DNA from: Prochlorococcus marinus XMU1408
Lineage (GTDB): Bacteria; Cyanobacteriota; Cyanobacteriia; PCC-6307; Cyanobiaceae
NCBI RefSeq assembly: GCF_003208055.1
Contig: NZ_QJUE01000005.1
Span: 1 to 64,000, forward strand
Length of the DNA: 64,000 nucleotides
Direction: 5' to 3'
Below the pieces are notes generated by a model that was not told where the DNA came from, did not search any database, and saw only the letters and a list, made by a program, of their open reading frames with translations. The stretch's first letter is position 1, and each line of letters opens with the position of its first letter. Positions 9,413-18,686 of this stretch are shown piece by piece. The position numbers and the translations under genes were made by a program.

Positions 9413-10555
9413 ATGCCTTCTTATGGAAATAGCAGTTCTAGTTCAAAGCAACTGTCAAAATATCCACAAAAGAATAATACTAGAAGTATTTTAAATTCCT
9501 CTTCAAGAAATCTGAAAGTTCCGCAGAAAGATTTACTTATATTTTTCAGACAATTAGCTGTTATTTTACAAAGTGGTGTTCCTCTTGCGCAGGGAATTAT
9601 TCTACTATCAGAAAACACCAAAAATAAAAACTTTGCAACTATTCAATCCAAAATTGCATCAAGATTAAGCTCTGGTGAGGAACTTTCAATTTGTTTAAGT
9701 AAATATCCAAAAATATTCCCTGATATAACTATAGGTCTTATTGAGGCTGGAGAGGCGGGAGGTATTCTTGACAAAGTTCTAGATAGAATAGCTACATTAA
9801 TTGAAGAGCGAGCGAAAATAAAAAGTCAAATACAGGGAGCGTTAATTTATCCAGTAATAATATTAACTTTAGCAATAACAGTTAGTTTAGCATTATTAAT
9901 ATTTATTGTGCCTAAATTCGAACAAATGTTTAACAGTATGGATGCTGAATTGCCTAGTTTAACAAAGTTCATGTTAAATTTATCTGAATTAGTTACATCA
10001 TCTTCTTTTTTAATCTTATCACCAATAATCATAGGAGTCTTTTTATTTTTATTTTCTAATTACTACAAAACAAAATCAGGTAAATTTAATCTTGACAGTT
10101 TGATCTTAAAAATTCCATTATTTGGATCATTAATACTGCGTTCAGAAGTCGCCTCAATGTGCGATACGATGACAACACTTTTGGATTCAGGAATACCTTT
10201 AGTTGAAGTTTTAGAAAAATGTATCGCAGCAAGTTCTAATGATAGAATCAAAAAATCTCTTTTAATTGCGATTAAAAGTGTCAGAGAAGGTCAAGAATTA
10301 GCGATTTCACTTAATACATATCAGGTTTTTCCAAAACTAGTAATTTCTATGATAAAAATTGGGGAAGAAACAGGTAGATTAAGCTTTATGTCTCAAAATC
10401 TTGCAACATTTTATAAAAGAGAAGTTGAAACATCTGTATCTTCATTAACAAAAGCGATGGAGCCATTAATTATTATAGTTGTTGCAGGAATAGTAGGAAC
10501 GATTGTTATTGCCTTATACTTACCTATGTTCAAGGTTATTCAAGTAATGCAATAA
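9413..10555 (+). CDS. pilC: Type IV pilus inner-membrane platform protein PilC
   Basis: 380 residues with the duplicated T2SF domain: FFRQLAVILQSGVPLAQGI near the start, and again RSEVASMCDTMTTLLDSGIPLVE in the second half. Three membrane helices are visible (about 145-168, 195-215 and the C-terminal IIIVVAGIVGTIVIALYLP). PilC couples the PilB and PilT ATPases to pilin insertion or removal. The gene ends 5 bases from the end of the converging pilM-like gene. Confidence 0.93.
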   Translation: MPSYGNSSSSSKQLSKYPQKNNTRSILNSSSRNLKVPQKDLLIFFRQLAVILQSGVPLAQGIILLSENTKNKNFATIQSKIASRLSSGEELSICLSKYPKIFPDITIGLIEAGEAGGILDKVLDRIATLIEERAKIKSQIQGALIYPVIILTLAITVSLALLIFIVPKFEQMFNSMDAELPSLTKFMLNLSELVTSSSFLILSPIIIGVFLFLFSNYYKTKSGKFNLDSLILKIPLFGSLILRSEVASMCDTMTTLLDSGIPLVEVLEKCIAASSNDRIKKSLLIAIKSVREGQELAISLNTYQVFPKLVISMIKIGEETGRLSFMSQNLATFYKREVETSVSSLTKAMEPLIIIVVAGIVGTIVIALYLPMFKVIQVMQ

Positions 10556-10560
10556 TATAA

Positions 10561-12381
10561 TTAAATATTTGGCATTTCAAAATCAACCTCGTTTTTATTC
10601 TCATTATTATTAGTTTGTAAATCATCTACTGTATTGACTTTTTTTATTAATTGATCTTCATTATCTTCAAAATAATTTAAATCTGAAACCTCGTTCTCAA
10701 CTACAATTTTGTCTTCTTTATTAGTTTTGATATTTTCTTCTATTAGTTCATTTCTTTTAATATTATCTATTGACTTTACTTCATTTTCTTCTTCTAAATT
10801 AAAATTTAGTTCTTTAGTTTCATCTTCCACTTTATCTTCTTTATTAGTTTTGATATTTTCTTCTATTAATTGATTTCTTTTAATATTATCTATTGGCTTT
10901 ACTTCATTTTCTTCTTCTAAATTAAAATTTAGTTCTTTAGTTTCATCTTCCACTTTATCTTCTTTATTAGTTTTGATATTTTCTTCTATTAATTCATTTC
11001 TTTTAATATTATCTATTGGCTTTACTTCATTTTCTTCTTCTAAATTAAGATTTACTTCCTTAGTTAAATCATTAATTTTGTCTAATTTATTTCTACTAGA
11101 AATCGGCTCTTCAATAATTAAATTTTTATTGTCTTTAATTAAAGAATCTGAATCTATTATTTCTATTTCTGGCTGACTAGATTGAAATTCAAGATATGCT
11201 TTATTATTTTTGATAAATTCCGAATCAAGTGATTCTTTTTTATTATTTTTTTCTTTATTAGTTTGTGGTTGATCTGAGATTAATGGATTCAATCCAATTC
11301 CTATGATTCTACCTAAATCCTGAGAAATGATTGGTTTAGATGTCTCAATTTCTTCGACTAGTTCATTATTAATTGGTCTTAAAATAGAAGTCTTAATTTC
11401 TAAAGTTGATTGAAATAGCTTTGCGATATTTGGATAACTACTATTTCTACCAGAGAGTAGAACTTCTAAAATCTTAAAGTTGGGATTAGTCATATTAAGT
11501 TTAGATAAAATGTGTTTAATCTCTTTAATTAAGGTTTTTATATCAAGTTCACTTATCGGTAAATATTCATCACTATTAATTATATTCTGTTCAATAGAAA
11601 TTCCACTATCTATATTATTTTCTTGAGGATTGGGGAAAGCTCTTATTGCTGCTACTGTGTTAACTTGGACAAGTCCGAATTTATTGTAAAGATAAAAATG
11701 ACTACACTCGTTACATAATTCTATTATTAAGATCATTTGATTAGATTGCAATTTATTAATTGATGAACATGCCAAATTCTCTAAAGCTGAGAAGCTAAGG
11801 CCTAAAAAACTTAATTCTAAATCTGCTTTATTTAGGGTTTCTATTATATTATCTATTAATTTTTGAGGGATACTACTTAAAAAATATGATTGAACATTAG
11901 CTTTATTAGTTGAATTAAAATCATTAATTGGAATTAAATCATAATCTGTCTGATTTAAAGGTATTGGAAACTGAAATCCAGATTTTGAATTAACAACAAA
12001 ATCTCTTGCTTGATCTGAATTCAAATTAGAAGGTAGATGTATTACCTTACAAAATGCAGCCTGAGGGGGAAGAACAATTCCTATTCTATGAGCCCATATA
12101 TTCTCCTCATCTATTATTTCCTTAATAAAGGAGGACATCAAATCAGTATCTACAGGTGTACCACGTTCTATAGCATCAACACCAATATTAATGGAATTTA
12201 ATTTGTTCACATAAATTTGATCATTTTTAATTCTTAACTCTCCGTATATCAATGAATCTTCATTAAACTCAAGTAAAAGATATCTTTTGGAAATATTTCT
12301 TCTAACATCCGTTAAATATTTTTTAATATTAGATATATCTAATCCTAGTATTTTATTGTTTGAAGAAGGTGTTTGTACCAT
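10561..12381 (-). CDS. PilM-like protein with long repetitive acidic/basic C-terminal tail
   Basis: 606 residues. Residues 30-330 resemble the actin-like fold of PilM (RYLLLEFNEDSLIYGELRI, then HRIGIVLPPQAAFCKVIHLP, later ILIIELCNECSHFYLYN), which binds PilN in the cytoplasm. Family members are usually about 350 residues. The extra about 200 residues are low complexity and rich in Asn, Glu and Lys, with tandem 41-residue repeats containing NLEEENEVKPIDNIKRN. Last gene of the leftward pilus operon. The PilM assignment is by pattern and context, as the actin-like motifs are weak by eye. Confidence 0.65.
   Translation of the reverse strand: MVQTPSSNNKILGLDISNIKKYLTDVRRNISKRYLLLEFNEDSLIYGELRIKNDQIYVNKLNSINIGVDAIERGTPVDTDLMSSFIKEIIDEENIWAHRIGIVLPPQAAFCKVIHLPSNLNSDQARDFVVNSKSGFQFPIPLNQTDYDLIPINDFNSTNKANVQSYFLSSIPQKLIDNIIETLNKADLELSFLGLSFSALENLACSSINKLQSNQMILIIELCNECSHFYLYNKFGLVQVNTVAAIRAFPNPQENNIDSGISIEQNIINSDEYLPISELDIKTLIKEIKHILSKLNMTNPNFKILEVLLSGRNSSYPNIAKLFQSTLEIKTSILRPINNELVEEIETSKPIISQDLGRIIGIGLNPLISDQPQTNKEKNNKKESLDSEFIKNNKAYLEFQSSQPEIEIIDSDSLIKDNKNLIIEEPISSRNKLDKINDLTKEVNLNLEEENEVKPIDNIKRNELIEENIKTNKEDKVEDETKELNFNLEEENEVKPIDNIKRNQLIEENIKTNKEDKVEDETKELNFNLEEENEVKSIDNIKRNELIEENIKTNKEDKIVVENEVSDLNYFEDNEDQLIKKVNTVDDLQTNNNENKNEVDFEMPNI
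10671..11062. repeat. Tandem 123-bp in-frame repeats in the PilM-like gene
   Basis: The block beginning CTAAATT recurs at 10794, 10917 and 11040, exactly 123 bp apart (41 codons). Two copies are nearly identical and the outer copies are more diverged. The unit encodes a charged segment including EENIKTNKEDKVEDETKEL. Copy number could vary between strains by slippage or unequal recombination. Confidence 0.85.
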
Positions 12382-12387
12382 GAAAAA

Positions 12388-12975
12388 CTAACAGAATGGA
12401 TTAGGCCGACAAAATAATCTTCTAACTGGTAAATGGTTAATAGAGATATCAGTTGGTAATGCTAGTAAGAAGTATAGACCTGGTTGAGCATTTAGAGAAC
12501 TACCATTTGATTGCCGAACCAAATCAGATAAAGAACTTTCATTAAGAGATGTTCCTTTAAGACAAATTGCATATCCAGCATTCGAAGGCTGCCAATCATC
12601 TCCTTTTATTATGTTACTTGGAACAGGTAAGCTCCATTCAATATTTGGAGAATAACTACACCCTTTTGGTAAGTTACTAGATTTAAAGTTAAGAATATCG
12701 TTGATATCATCAAGACTAATTCCTGGTTGAGAGAGAAACTCTGTATATTTATCTAATGTTAAATATAATTTATGGTGATCTATTATTACATCTCTAGAGT
12801 TATTATTACTATCTGAAATGTTCGTGGAACTAGTAAACCGAGCAGCTATTTCAACAAATCCACTAAATATAGTAAAAAGGAAGGATAACAACAAAGTTGT
12901 AATTAATACTTCTACTAAAGAAACACCTTGATTAGAACTAATCTCCTTGAATAAAATAGAATATAATCTATTCAT
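12388..12975 (-). CDS. Minor pilin-like protein
   Basis: 195 residues. The N-terminus has a short basic leader and the signal QGVSLVEVLITTLLLSFLF: Gly17, then Val1-Ser-Leu-Val-Glu5, consistent with PilD cleavage. The soluble domain contains Cys residues, with FC..NPFC at the very end, possibly a disulfide loop. It resembles PilW/PilV-type minor pilins that prime pilus assembly. Six bases separate it from the pilM-like gene. Confidence 0.75.
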   Translation of the reverse strand: MNRLYSILFKEISSNQGVSLVEVLITTLLLSFLFTIFSGFVEIAARFTSSTNISDSNNNSRDVIIDHHKLYLTLDKYTEFLSQPGISLDDINDILNFKSSNLPKGCSYSPNIEWSLPVPSNIIKGDDWQPSNAGYAICLKGTSLNESSLSDLVRQSNGSSLNAQPGLYFLLALPTDISINHLPVRRLFCRPNPFC

Positions 12976-12978
12976 AAT

Positions 12979-13197
12979 TTATTGTTCAATTTTTTGAGGA
13001 AGATTATCAATATCGTTTTTTATAAGACTCAAGTTTTCTGCATTATTTAATCCTGCGCCATTAATTATTTCCATCTCACTATTAGTTAGTGGATATTTTA
13101 CTGCTTTCCTAAATGACTTCTCTATCGCCTCAATAGAGAAAAGGAAAGATGAGACTGTTATAACCATGATCATGGTACCAATAATAGCTTCGACCAT
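12979..13197 (-). CDS. Short pilin-helix-like protein without a normal leader
   Basis: 72 residues. It opens with MVEAIIGTMIMVITVSSFLFSI, which resembles a pilin N-terminal helix including the Glu. The Gly cleavage site and basic leader are absent, and an in-frame stop lies four codons upstream, so a longer form cannot be read. It sits between two minor-pilin-like genes with 3 and 5 base gaps. It could be a genuine unprocessed pseudopilin, use a non-standard start, or be a truncated pilin. Confidence 0.5.
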   Translation of the reverse strand: MVEAIIGTMIMVITVSSFLFSIEAIEKSFRKAVKYPLTNSEMEIINGAGLNNAENLSLIKNDIDNLPQKIEQ

Positions 13198-13202
13198 AAA
13201 TG

Positions 13203-13706
13203 TTAATCAACTAATTCAAATCTACAAATTGGATCCATATCAATTATACAGGAATAATAAGAATATTCATCAATATTAGAATTATCATAAGAAATTATTA
13301 CTCTATGAAAGTTATTTACAAGACTGCAACTATTAATGAACTTTGAGTGTGTACTATAAGATTTAATACCAGGATTATAGCTGCTAATATCAGTGTAGTC
13401 GGGGCTATTTAGAATAGATGAGTATTTACCATTCTCATTTAACATACTATAACTAATATCCAAACATATATCATCTTGCAGATTAATTTCTAGATCATCT
13501 AAATCTGAACTTGAATTAAAATCTTTTAATGATTCAATTAGACTTAAAAAAACTTTATCATTATTTTTTTTTGTATTGATATCCTGTGGATTTAAAATAT
13601 TAGTATTACTCATAAATCTTTGCTTAGAAATCGCTAAAGACATTTCAAATATACCTAATGTGGCTGTATACATTGCAAATCCTAATCCTACATAAAAAAA
13701 TAACAT
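13203..13706 (-). CDS. Minor pilin-like protein lacking Glu5
   Basis: 167 residues. The N-terminus MLFFYVGLGFAMYTATLGIFEMSLAI is hydrophobic with a possible Gly-Phe cleavage site, but position 5 after it is Thr rather than Glu. Minor pilins at the tip of type II/IV systems (GspK/PilX-like) may lack Glu5, so this fits a tip role. Four cysteines are spread through the soluble part. Family assignment rests mainly on operon position. Confidence 0.5.
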   Translation of the reverse strand: MLFFYVGLGFAMYTATLGIFEMSLAISKQRFMSNTNILNPQDINTKKNNDKVFLSLIESLKDFNSSSDLDDLEINLQDDICLDISYSMLNENGKYSSILNSPDYTDISSYNPGIKSYSTHSKFINSCSLVNNFHRVIISYDNSNIDEYSYYSCIIDMDPICRFELVD

Positions 13707-13748
13707 CTCTATACGAAATTATAAGTTATAAAATAAATATACTCCATA

Positions 13749-14453
13749 TTATTTTTGTGCATAAGTTGATAGATCGAATGATAATTTAAGTAATTCATTT
13801 TCATTAGATAAATTATTATTTTTTTGTGAACCTATAGATTTAATATTGATATTCTCAGTTAAAACTATAGGTTGCAAAAACTCTACTTCCTTTAAAAAAA
13901 CTAAAATATTATTATATTTACCAGTTAAAGATATCTTAAAAGTATGCTTTTCTAATGAAGGCAATAAAAGTACATCTTTATTTTTACTAAGATTTGAATT
14001 TGTTTTCTTTTTAACTTTTTTCTTCTTTGATTTTTTTGACTTAGTTGATTTAGTATTTATTTTATTTTGAGTATACCTTACAATTGGGATCGGTTCAATC
14101 TCTTCTATGCTAAGATTGTTAACTAAAGATAGTTTATTTATTTCAGAGAGTACTGTTTTCAGGTGATTAGGATCAGAGATTATATTAATTAATCGATCTT
14201 GTTGTTTCTTAGCCATATTTCTAATATCTAATATTTTATTAATATATTTTTTATAAATTGGAATATATGAAATTTTTTCTTCTAGTATCTTAATTTCTAA
14301 ATTAGTATCTTTTAATCGATACATTAACGGAGTAAAAATTGAGAGGATTAAAATAATACTTGTAAAAATACCTGTGAAAATAGGAATAATGAAAACAGAA
14401 TTTTCTGGTGTTAAGTATTTATTTTTTGTACGATTAGAAGATAAATTAGTCAT
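13749..14453 (-). CDS. PilO-like pilus alignment protein
   Basis: 234 residues: a short cytoplasmic tail, one membrane helix (FIIPIFTGIFTSIILILSIF), a coiled-coil-like stretch, then a small periplasmic domain with HTFKISLTGKYNNILVFLKEVEFL, the typical ferredoxin-like segment of PilO. A Lys/Ser-rich insertion lies near residues 135-150. PilO pairs with PilN in the periplasm and links the platform to the secretin through PilP. The start ATG overlaps the pilN-like stop by four bases. Confidence 0.8.
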   Translation of the reverse strand: MTNLSSNRTKNKYLTPENSVFIIPIFTGIFTSIILILSIFTPLMYRLKDTNLEIKILEEKISYIPIYKKYINKILDIRNMAKKQQDRLINIISDPNHLKTVLSEINKLSLVNNLSIEEIEPIPIVRYTQNKINTKSTKSKKSKKKKVKKKTNSNLSKNKDVLLLPSLEKHTFKISLTGKYNNILVFLKEVEFLQPIVLTENINIKSIGSQKNNNLSNENELLKLSFDLSTYAQK

Positions 14454-15151
14454 TTTATAAGGCCCTCATCCTTAAGTAATTGAGTTCTTCTTACCAAACC
14501 AAATGAACCCAGCCTATTAAATTTCTCTAAGATAATCTTTGATGAGGGATAGTTGAACTTAGCAACCATATTAAAATTTAAGATATCTTCTAATTGATTT
14601 GTTTTATTATCTTTTTGTTTCCCACCCCATGCTTTTGTAAGAAAAACTGAATTACTATTAAAAAGTAATGAATTAGATAATTTAATTTGAAGTGCATTTA
14701 TAGAATCCAGGGCATTTGGTTGTGTAGATATTCCAGTTAATTCAAATTTATCTTTAGTTGAATTAATATATTTTAACTGTATAGTTTTAGGTAAGATATT
14801 CTTGATTTCAGTCATTAATATTGATCCTGACTTCATTCCTATTATTCCTTGAGAGATATTTTTGTTAGTATTATAAATTGTTTTTGTTTGCTGCAAAATA
14901 TCGCTATAAGTTTTTTTTAAATCATTATATTCTTTAACATCAACTAAAAGCACTTTCTTATATGCATGTCTCTTAAATGTATGTATTGAGAACAAACCAC
15001 AAGAAATAAAACTTAGTCCTGCAATTACTAAGCCTAAAAAATATCCTTTCCTACGATTATTTTTAATAGACTTATATGTAAATTTTTTGACATTATTTAC
15101 CTTCCTTCGCTCCTTAAGAATATCCAATTTTTGATGAGAATAATTAATCAA
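14450..15151 (-). CDS. PilN-like pilus alignment protein
   Basis: 233 residues with a basic cytoplasmic N-terminus, a single membrane helix (YFLGLVIAGLSFISCGLFSI), a helical region and a periplasmic domain containing LPKTIQLKYINS and LTGISTQPNALDSINALQ, typical of PilN (Fimbrial assembly family). PilN connects PilM on the cytoplasmic side with PilO in the periplasm. It lies 3 bases after pilQ and overlaps the pilO-like gene by four bases. Confidence 0.8.
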   Translation of the reverse strand: MINYSHQKLDILKERRKVNNVKKFTYKSIKNNRRKGYFLGLVIAGLSFISCGLFSIHTFKRHAYKKVLLVDVKEYNDLKKTYSDILQQTKTIYNTNKNISQGIIGMKSGSILMTEIKNILPKTIQLKYINSTKDKFELTGISTQPNALDSINALQIKLSNSLLFNSNSVFLTKAWGGKQKDNKTNQLEDILNFNMVAKFNYPSSKIILEKFNRLGSFGLVRRTQLLKDEGLIK

Positions 15152-15154
15152 AAC

Positions 15155-17539
15155 TTATTTTCCCTCTATTAATTCTTTTGTTTCTCTTACTTTTGGCAAA
15201 TATCCCACACCTGAAGTATTAATTTGTGAATCATTAACAATTTGCGGCGTAACCATAATCACAAGTTCGCTTTTTCTTGAGCTATTACTCTTTGATCTAA
15301 AAGCCCTGCCAATTATTGGAATATCTCCTAACAATGGAATCTTCGAAGTAACCTCTCCTTCAATATCAGACAAAACACCTGTTAGTATTAATGTCTGAGA
15401 GTCACGTACTCTCAACATACCAGTGTCTAATCTCCTGACACTAAGAACATTTACAGGTCCACAGTTAGGAATATTAATTATCTCCGAAATTGCAGTTAAT
15501 TTTGGACTTAGAGAAAATGTTACATAACCATTATCGTCAATTTTGTTAACTCTTGCACCAAAAGTAATACCTGATGTTGAAAAATTTGCTTGACAGGTAA
15601 CAGCACCATTATCTGATTGATTAACCTGGAAACCAGTAATAACATCAGTACCTAATGTGACGAATGACTCATTAGCGTAGGGCCTTCCAATGCTTGCTTG
15701 GCCTCCTCCTCCTGATTGGGCAACAACTGCTTGTCCACCAACAATTTTTTCAGGATTTTCACTAAGTATTAATGTTGGATTAGCTAAAACTTTAGTAGAA
15801 GAATCTTGAATTTTTGCCATTAAAAAACTATATAATTCATTCGGTTTATAAGAATTACCTGGATTTGGAGTTTTCGATGTTGTAAGCGAATTTTCTGTAG
15901 ATGAATTGGTAGTTGTTGTATCACTTGATGTATCTGAATCTGTCTTATTGGAAGAGACTCCATTAGTAACTGTTTTAACAATAGATGGTAATGTCCCACT
16001 TATTGCTGGAGGTATAAAATTTCCAAAGGCACTAAATAACTTACCTTGCTCGTTAACTATAAATGTACTTCCGGTTCTAAATGCAAAGTCATTATTTAAT
16101 GCCTCGTTCTTAGATAATTCAACATCAAGTATTTTGACAGAAAGTGCTACCTGCCTTTGCCGTAAATCAAGTTGTTTTAGATATTTTTCAGCAATTAGTA
16201 TCAATTCCGGAGAACCTACTAATGTCAATGTCTGAAGTCTTGAATCTGTTGTTCCAGTTAAACCTTTTAAAGGTCCAGTTGTTGCGGAATAGCTGTCAAT
16301 AAGAGTAGTAGTATTAGGGCTATTTGATGTAGTACCACTATTAGTAACGGAATCAGAGGATGTCGCTGAAGCAATAATAACTTTACTTATTTTGGCTCCT
16401 AAACTTGCCAAAAAATCTGCAGCTGATGATGCAGAGGCTTGATTCATTCTATAAACCTTTGATAACTGTGGACCAAAGGTTTTACCCAAAACATTTTCAC
16501 CTACAATTATCAAATCATCCGTTAATTTAGCCTGCAAGCCTGAAGCTAATAGAATACTGTTAAAAGCGATAGAATAATTCTCGTCAACAAAAGATAAAGT
16601 AACTTTTGGCCCTTGATCAAGGTTATTTATAGATTTAGAATTAAAGGAATTTTTACCACTCTCATTTTGGCTGTTATCATTAGCTAATATAAAACCATAA
16701 CCTGCCATTTTCGCTAACTTTAAAAGTGCATCTTTAGCCGGCATATTATTAAGTGTTAAAGATATATTAGGTCCATTTAAATTTATAAAACCTCTGTTTT
16801 GCAAAACGACACTTCCTGTAGCAATATTACCGAGAGGAGGCGCTATGGCTTTCTTTACTGAATTATTTCCTGATTTAGTATTAGATACATATGACAGTGG
16901 TGAGTCAACCAAAAGTTTACTTTCTTTCCTTAACTTAGTAGCCTTAATTTCAATTTTAGGATCTTTCTTATCTCCAATAGTTGGCTTACTAAGTTTATAT
17001 CTTCTATTCTTATAAATTTTAAATGTATATGACTTATTATTAATTTTTTCAACTTCAAGTTTAGATATATATTTTCTAGGCTTATTTAAATTAGATAAAT
17101 TAATTAGATAGTTATCATTAAAAGAAATAAATATTTTCCATCCGTTTTTGAATTTACTAATTTTATAATTACTAATTTTTCCTTTATCTAAAAAATCAAT
17201 ATTAAAGCTTGATCCTACTTCTTCTATAGCAATTTCAAACATACCTTCTTTCTTTAACTCTTTAAGAGGTGATATATTATTATTAAGATCAGGACTAATG
17301 AGATTTAATCTTTTATTTTCTTTGAGGTATTCATTGGCATTTTTAGTGCTAATTGCACCTTGATCATGTAATTCTTTAATTAATTTTTCTTCAGAAATCA
17401 AAGTAGTAGCTGATTTCTGATTCTGATTGGATATTTTGGCCTCAAACAATGAATGTTTATTCATATTTGCTAGCCCTGCCATGGGAGTTGCAAATAATAG
17501 GGTTAGCAAAATTAATTTAATTTCAGCTCTTTTGTTCAT
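15155..17539 (-). CDS. pilQ: Type IV pilus secretin PilQ
   Basis: 794 residues with a signal peptide (about 1-24). The middle region includes an STN-like segment (NISLTLNNMPAKDALLKLA, about 255-275) and an N1-type ring fold, followed by the secretin domain from about 450. That domain contains VLANPTLILSENPEKIVGGQ and the C-terminal SKIPLLGDIPIIGRAF plus ELVIMVTPQIV, all strong secretin signatures. Ser/Thr/Asn-rich stretches interrupt the N-domains. It forms the outer-membrane channel for the pilus. First gene of the leftward operon. Confidence 0.93.
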   Translation of the reverse strand: MNKRAEIKLILLTLLFATPMAGLANMNKHSLFEAKISNQNQKSATTLISEEKLIKELHDQGAISTKNANEYLKENKRLNLISPDLNNNISPLKELKKEGMFEIAIEEVGSSFNIDFLDKGKISNYKISKFKNGWKIFISFNDNYLINLSNLNKPRKYISKLEVEKINNKSYTFKIYKNRRYKLSKPTIGDKKDPKIEIKATKLRKESKLLVDSPLSYVSNTKSGNNSVKKAIAPPLGNIATGSVVLQNRGFINLNGPNISLTLNNMPAKDALLKLAKMAGYGFILANDNSQNESGKNSFNSKSINNLDQGPKVTLSFVDENYSIAFNSILLASGLQAKLTDDLIIVGENVLGKTFGPQLSKVYRMNQASASSAADFLASLGAKISKVIIASATSSDSVTNSGTTSNSPNTTTLIDSYSATTGPLKGLTGTTDSRLQTLTLVGSPELILIAEKYLKQLDLRQRQVALSVKILDVELSKNEALNNDFAFRTGSTFIVNEQGKLFSAFGNFIPPAISGTLPSIVKTVTNGVSSNKTDSDTSSDTTTTNSSTENSLTTSKTPNPGNSYKPNELYSFLMAKIQDSSTKVLANPTLILSENPEKIVGGQAVVAQSGGGGQASIGRPYANESFVTLGTDVITGFQVNQSDNGAVTCQANFSTSGITFGARVNKIDDNGYVTFSLSPKLTAISEIINIPNCGPVNVLSVRRLDTGMLRVRDSQTLILTGVLSDIEGEVTSKIPLLGDIPIIGRAFRSKSNSSRKSELVIMVTPQIVNDSQINTSGVGYLPKVRETKELIEGK

Positions 17540-17593
17540 ATAATATCTAGATTGACTATACTTTAACCACTTTCTGCTTCAATGCAATTATGA

Positions 17594-17818
17594 GGTAAAA
17601 GGGCTGATCCAATCCGAGCTAAAACAGCAAAATAGTATTTCAATAATTTTGTTTCTGGTTAGACAGTAACCATTAAGCAGATAACTAAAGACATATCCCG
17701 ATAAAAAGTCGCTGAATTATCCAAAAGAGCTATAAATATTCAAGAAGAGCTAGTTGAAAAAGGAAATGCACACATCTATGAAAAATATGCAGGTCATTCT
17801 AAGTGGATCGAGAAATGA
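17594..17818 (+). pseudogene. Staphylococcal-nuclease-like (SNase) gene remnant
   Basis: One + strand frame from 17594 reads GKRADPIRAKTAK, stop, YFNNFVSG, stop, TVTIKQITKDISR, stop, KVAELSKRAINIQEELVEKG and NAHIYEKYAGHSKWIEK, stop. This order matches the C-terminal half of thermonuclease-family proteins (VTIK...TKD..RKVAEL, then EELVEKGNAHIYEKYA). Three in-frame stops (17633, 17660 and 17702) show that it is dead. It lies in the 586-base gap upstream of pilQ. The rest of the gene was not found. Confidence 0.7.
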
Positions 17819-17821
17819 GAT

Positions 17822-17998
17822 ATGAAATTACATAATTCTGTTATTGACCTGGGAGTAGGTGCTGCGACTGCTAATTGTTTATCTCTTTTAAAAGTGAATA
17901 AGGAGCTTATTTTTGGATCTACTACTTTAGTTGCAGTTTTCATCCAAAAGAACTCTTATTATTTCTCTATTAATAGTGATAAAAAAATCTTCTTCTAG
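17822..17998 (+). CDS. Possible small protein of 58 residues
   Basis: The ATG at 17822 opens a frame MKLHNSVIDLGVGAATANCL that ends at 17998. It has a moderately hydrophobic middle. There is no recognised family and only a weak purine-rich stretch upstream. It lies 3 bases after the SNase remnant and may be chance or another remnant. Confidence 0.25.
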   Translation: MKLHNSVIDLGVGAATANCLSLLKVNKELIFGSTTLVAVFIQKNSYYFSINSDKKIFF

Positions 17999-18125
17999 GC
18001 TAGGTAGTCAAGATTAACACAAAACAGTAGTTATATATAAACCATGGAATAATCAACTCCTCGCTATCATTAAATCATTGGCTAGAATTTGAAAAGTAAA
18101 AAGTTTAAATGATTATAAGACGTAC

Positions 18126-18686
18126 TCATACAAGATTTTTAGGCTCAACTGCATTAAGAAAGGCTTCGTTCAATGGTTCTAAAGAGCTTTGGGTCCAATC
18201 AGAGAGAGCGCTTCTCATTCCACAGGATCCATTTCTATAGGCATCTGTCATTTCCTTACCTGATAATTCATGATCACCCGAAAGTAAGTTAAATACTAAT
18301 TCGGGTTGACTATCATAATTCTCAAGACATCTAGACAATTCTGCAAAGGCAGCTTTCAAAGTTAGCTTCTTCTCTTTCCGGTAAAACTCAAACAATTCTT
18401 TAGCAACCTCACCATAGATCTTAGCTCCACTATCAGAGAAAATAGTTTTAGGAGTATTGTCCTGTACTGCCCTCTCTAAAGAGATATTCTTTATTAACTT
18501 AATCTCTTTTTCTACTCTCAAAAGTCTTTGTTCAAGAATTTCTTCCGACCCTTTATTAGGTGATTGCTCCAGCAGCTCAGTTACAAAACCTGATAGTGTT
18601 TTACCATTCTTGATAGCCTCAGTCTTCAACTCAATCAAAAGCTCTGGGTCGATCTGAATGTTTAACTGAGACCTTTTTTTATCCAT
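18126..18686 (-). CDS. Ribbon-helix-helix DNA-binding protein
   Basis: 186 residues. Residues 5-45 (RSQLNIQIDPELLIELKTEA, then KTLSGFVTELLE) match the beta-strand and two-helix pattern of Arc/MetJ-type ribbon-helix-helix domains. A short coiled-coil-like stretch (ILEQRLLRVEKEIKLIK) and an unrecognised C-terminal domain of about 110 residues follow. It could regulate the adjacent pilQ operon or belong to decayed mobile DNA. Both ideas are inference from position. Confidence 0.6.
   Translation of the reverse strand: MDKKRSQLNIQIDPELLIELKTEAIKNGKTLSGFVTELLEQSPNKGSEEILEQRLLRVEKEIKLIKNISLERAVQDNTPKTIFSDSGAKIYGEVAKELFEFYRKEKKLTLKAAFAELSRCLENYDSQPELVFNLLSGDHELSGKEMTDAYRNGSCGMRSALSDWTQSSLEPLNEAFLNAVEPKNLV

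Noticed and set aside
17594-17818. Stop codon readthrough or an alternative code in the SNase-like and AlpA-like frames
   Set aside because: Stops of different types occur in both, neighbouring genes use standard stops, and decay is simpler.
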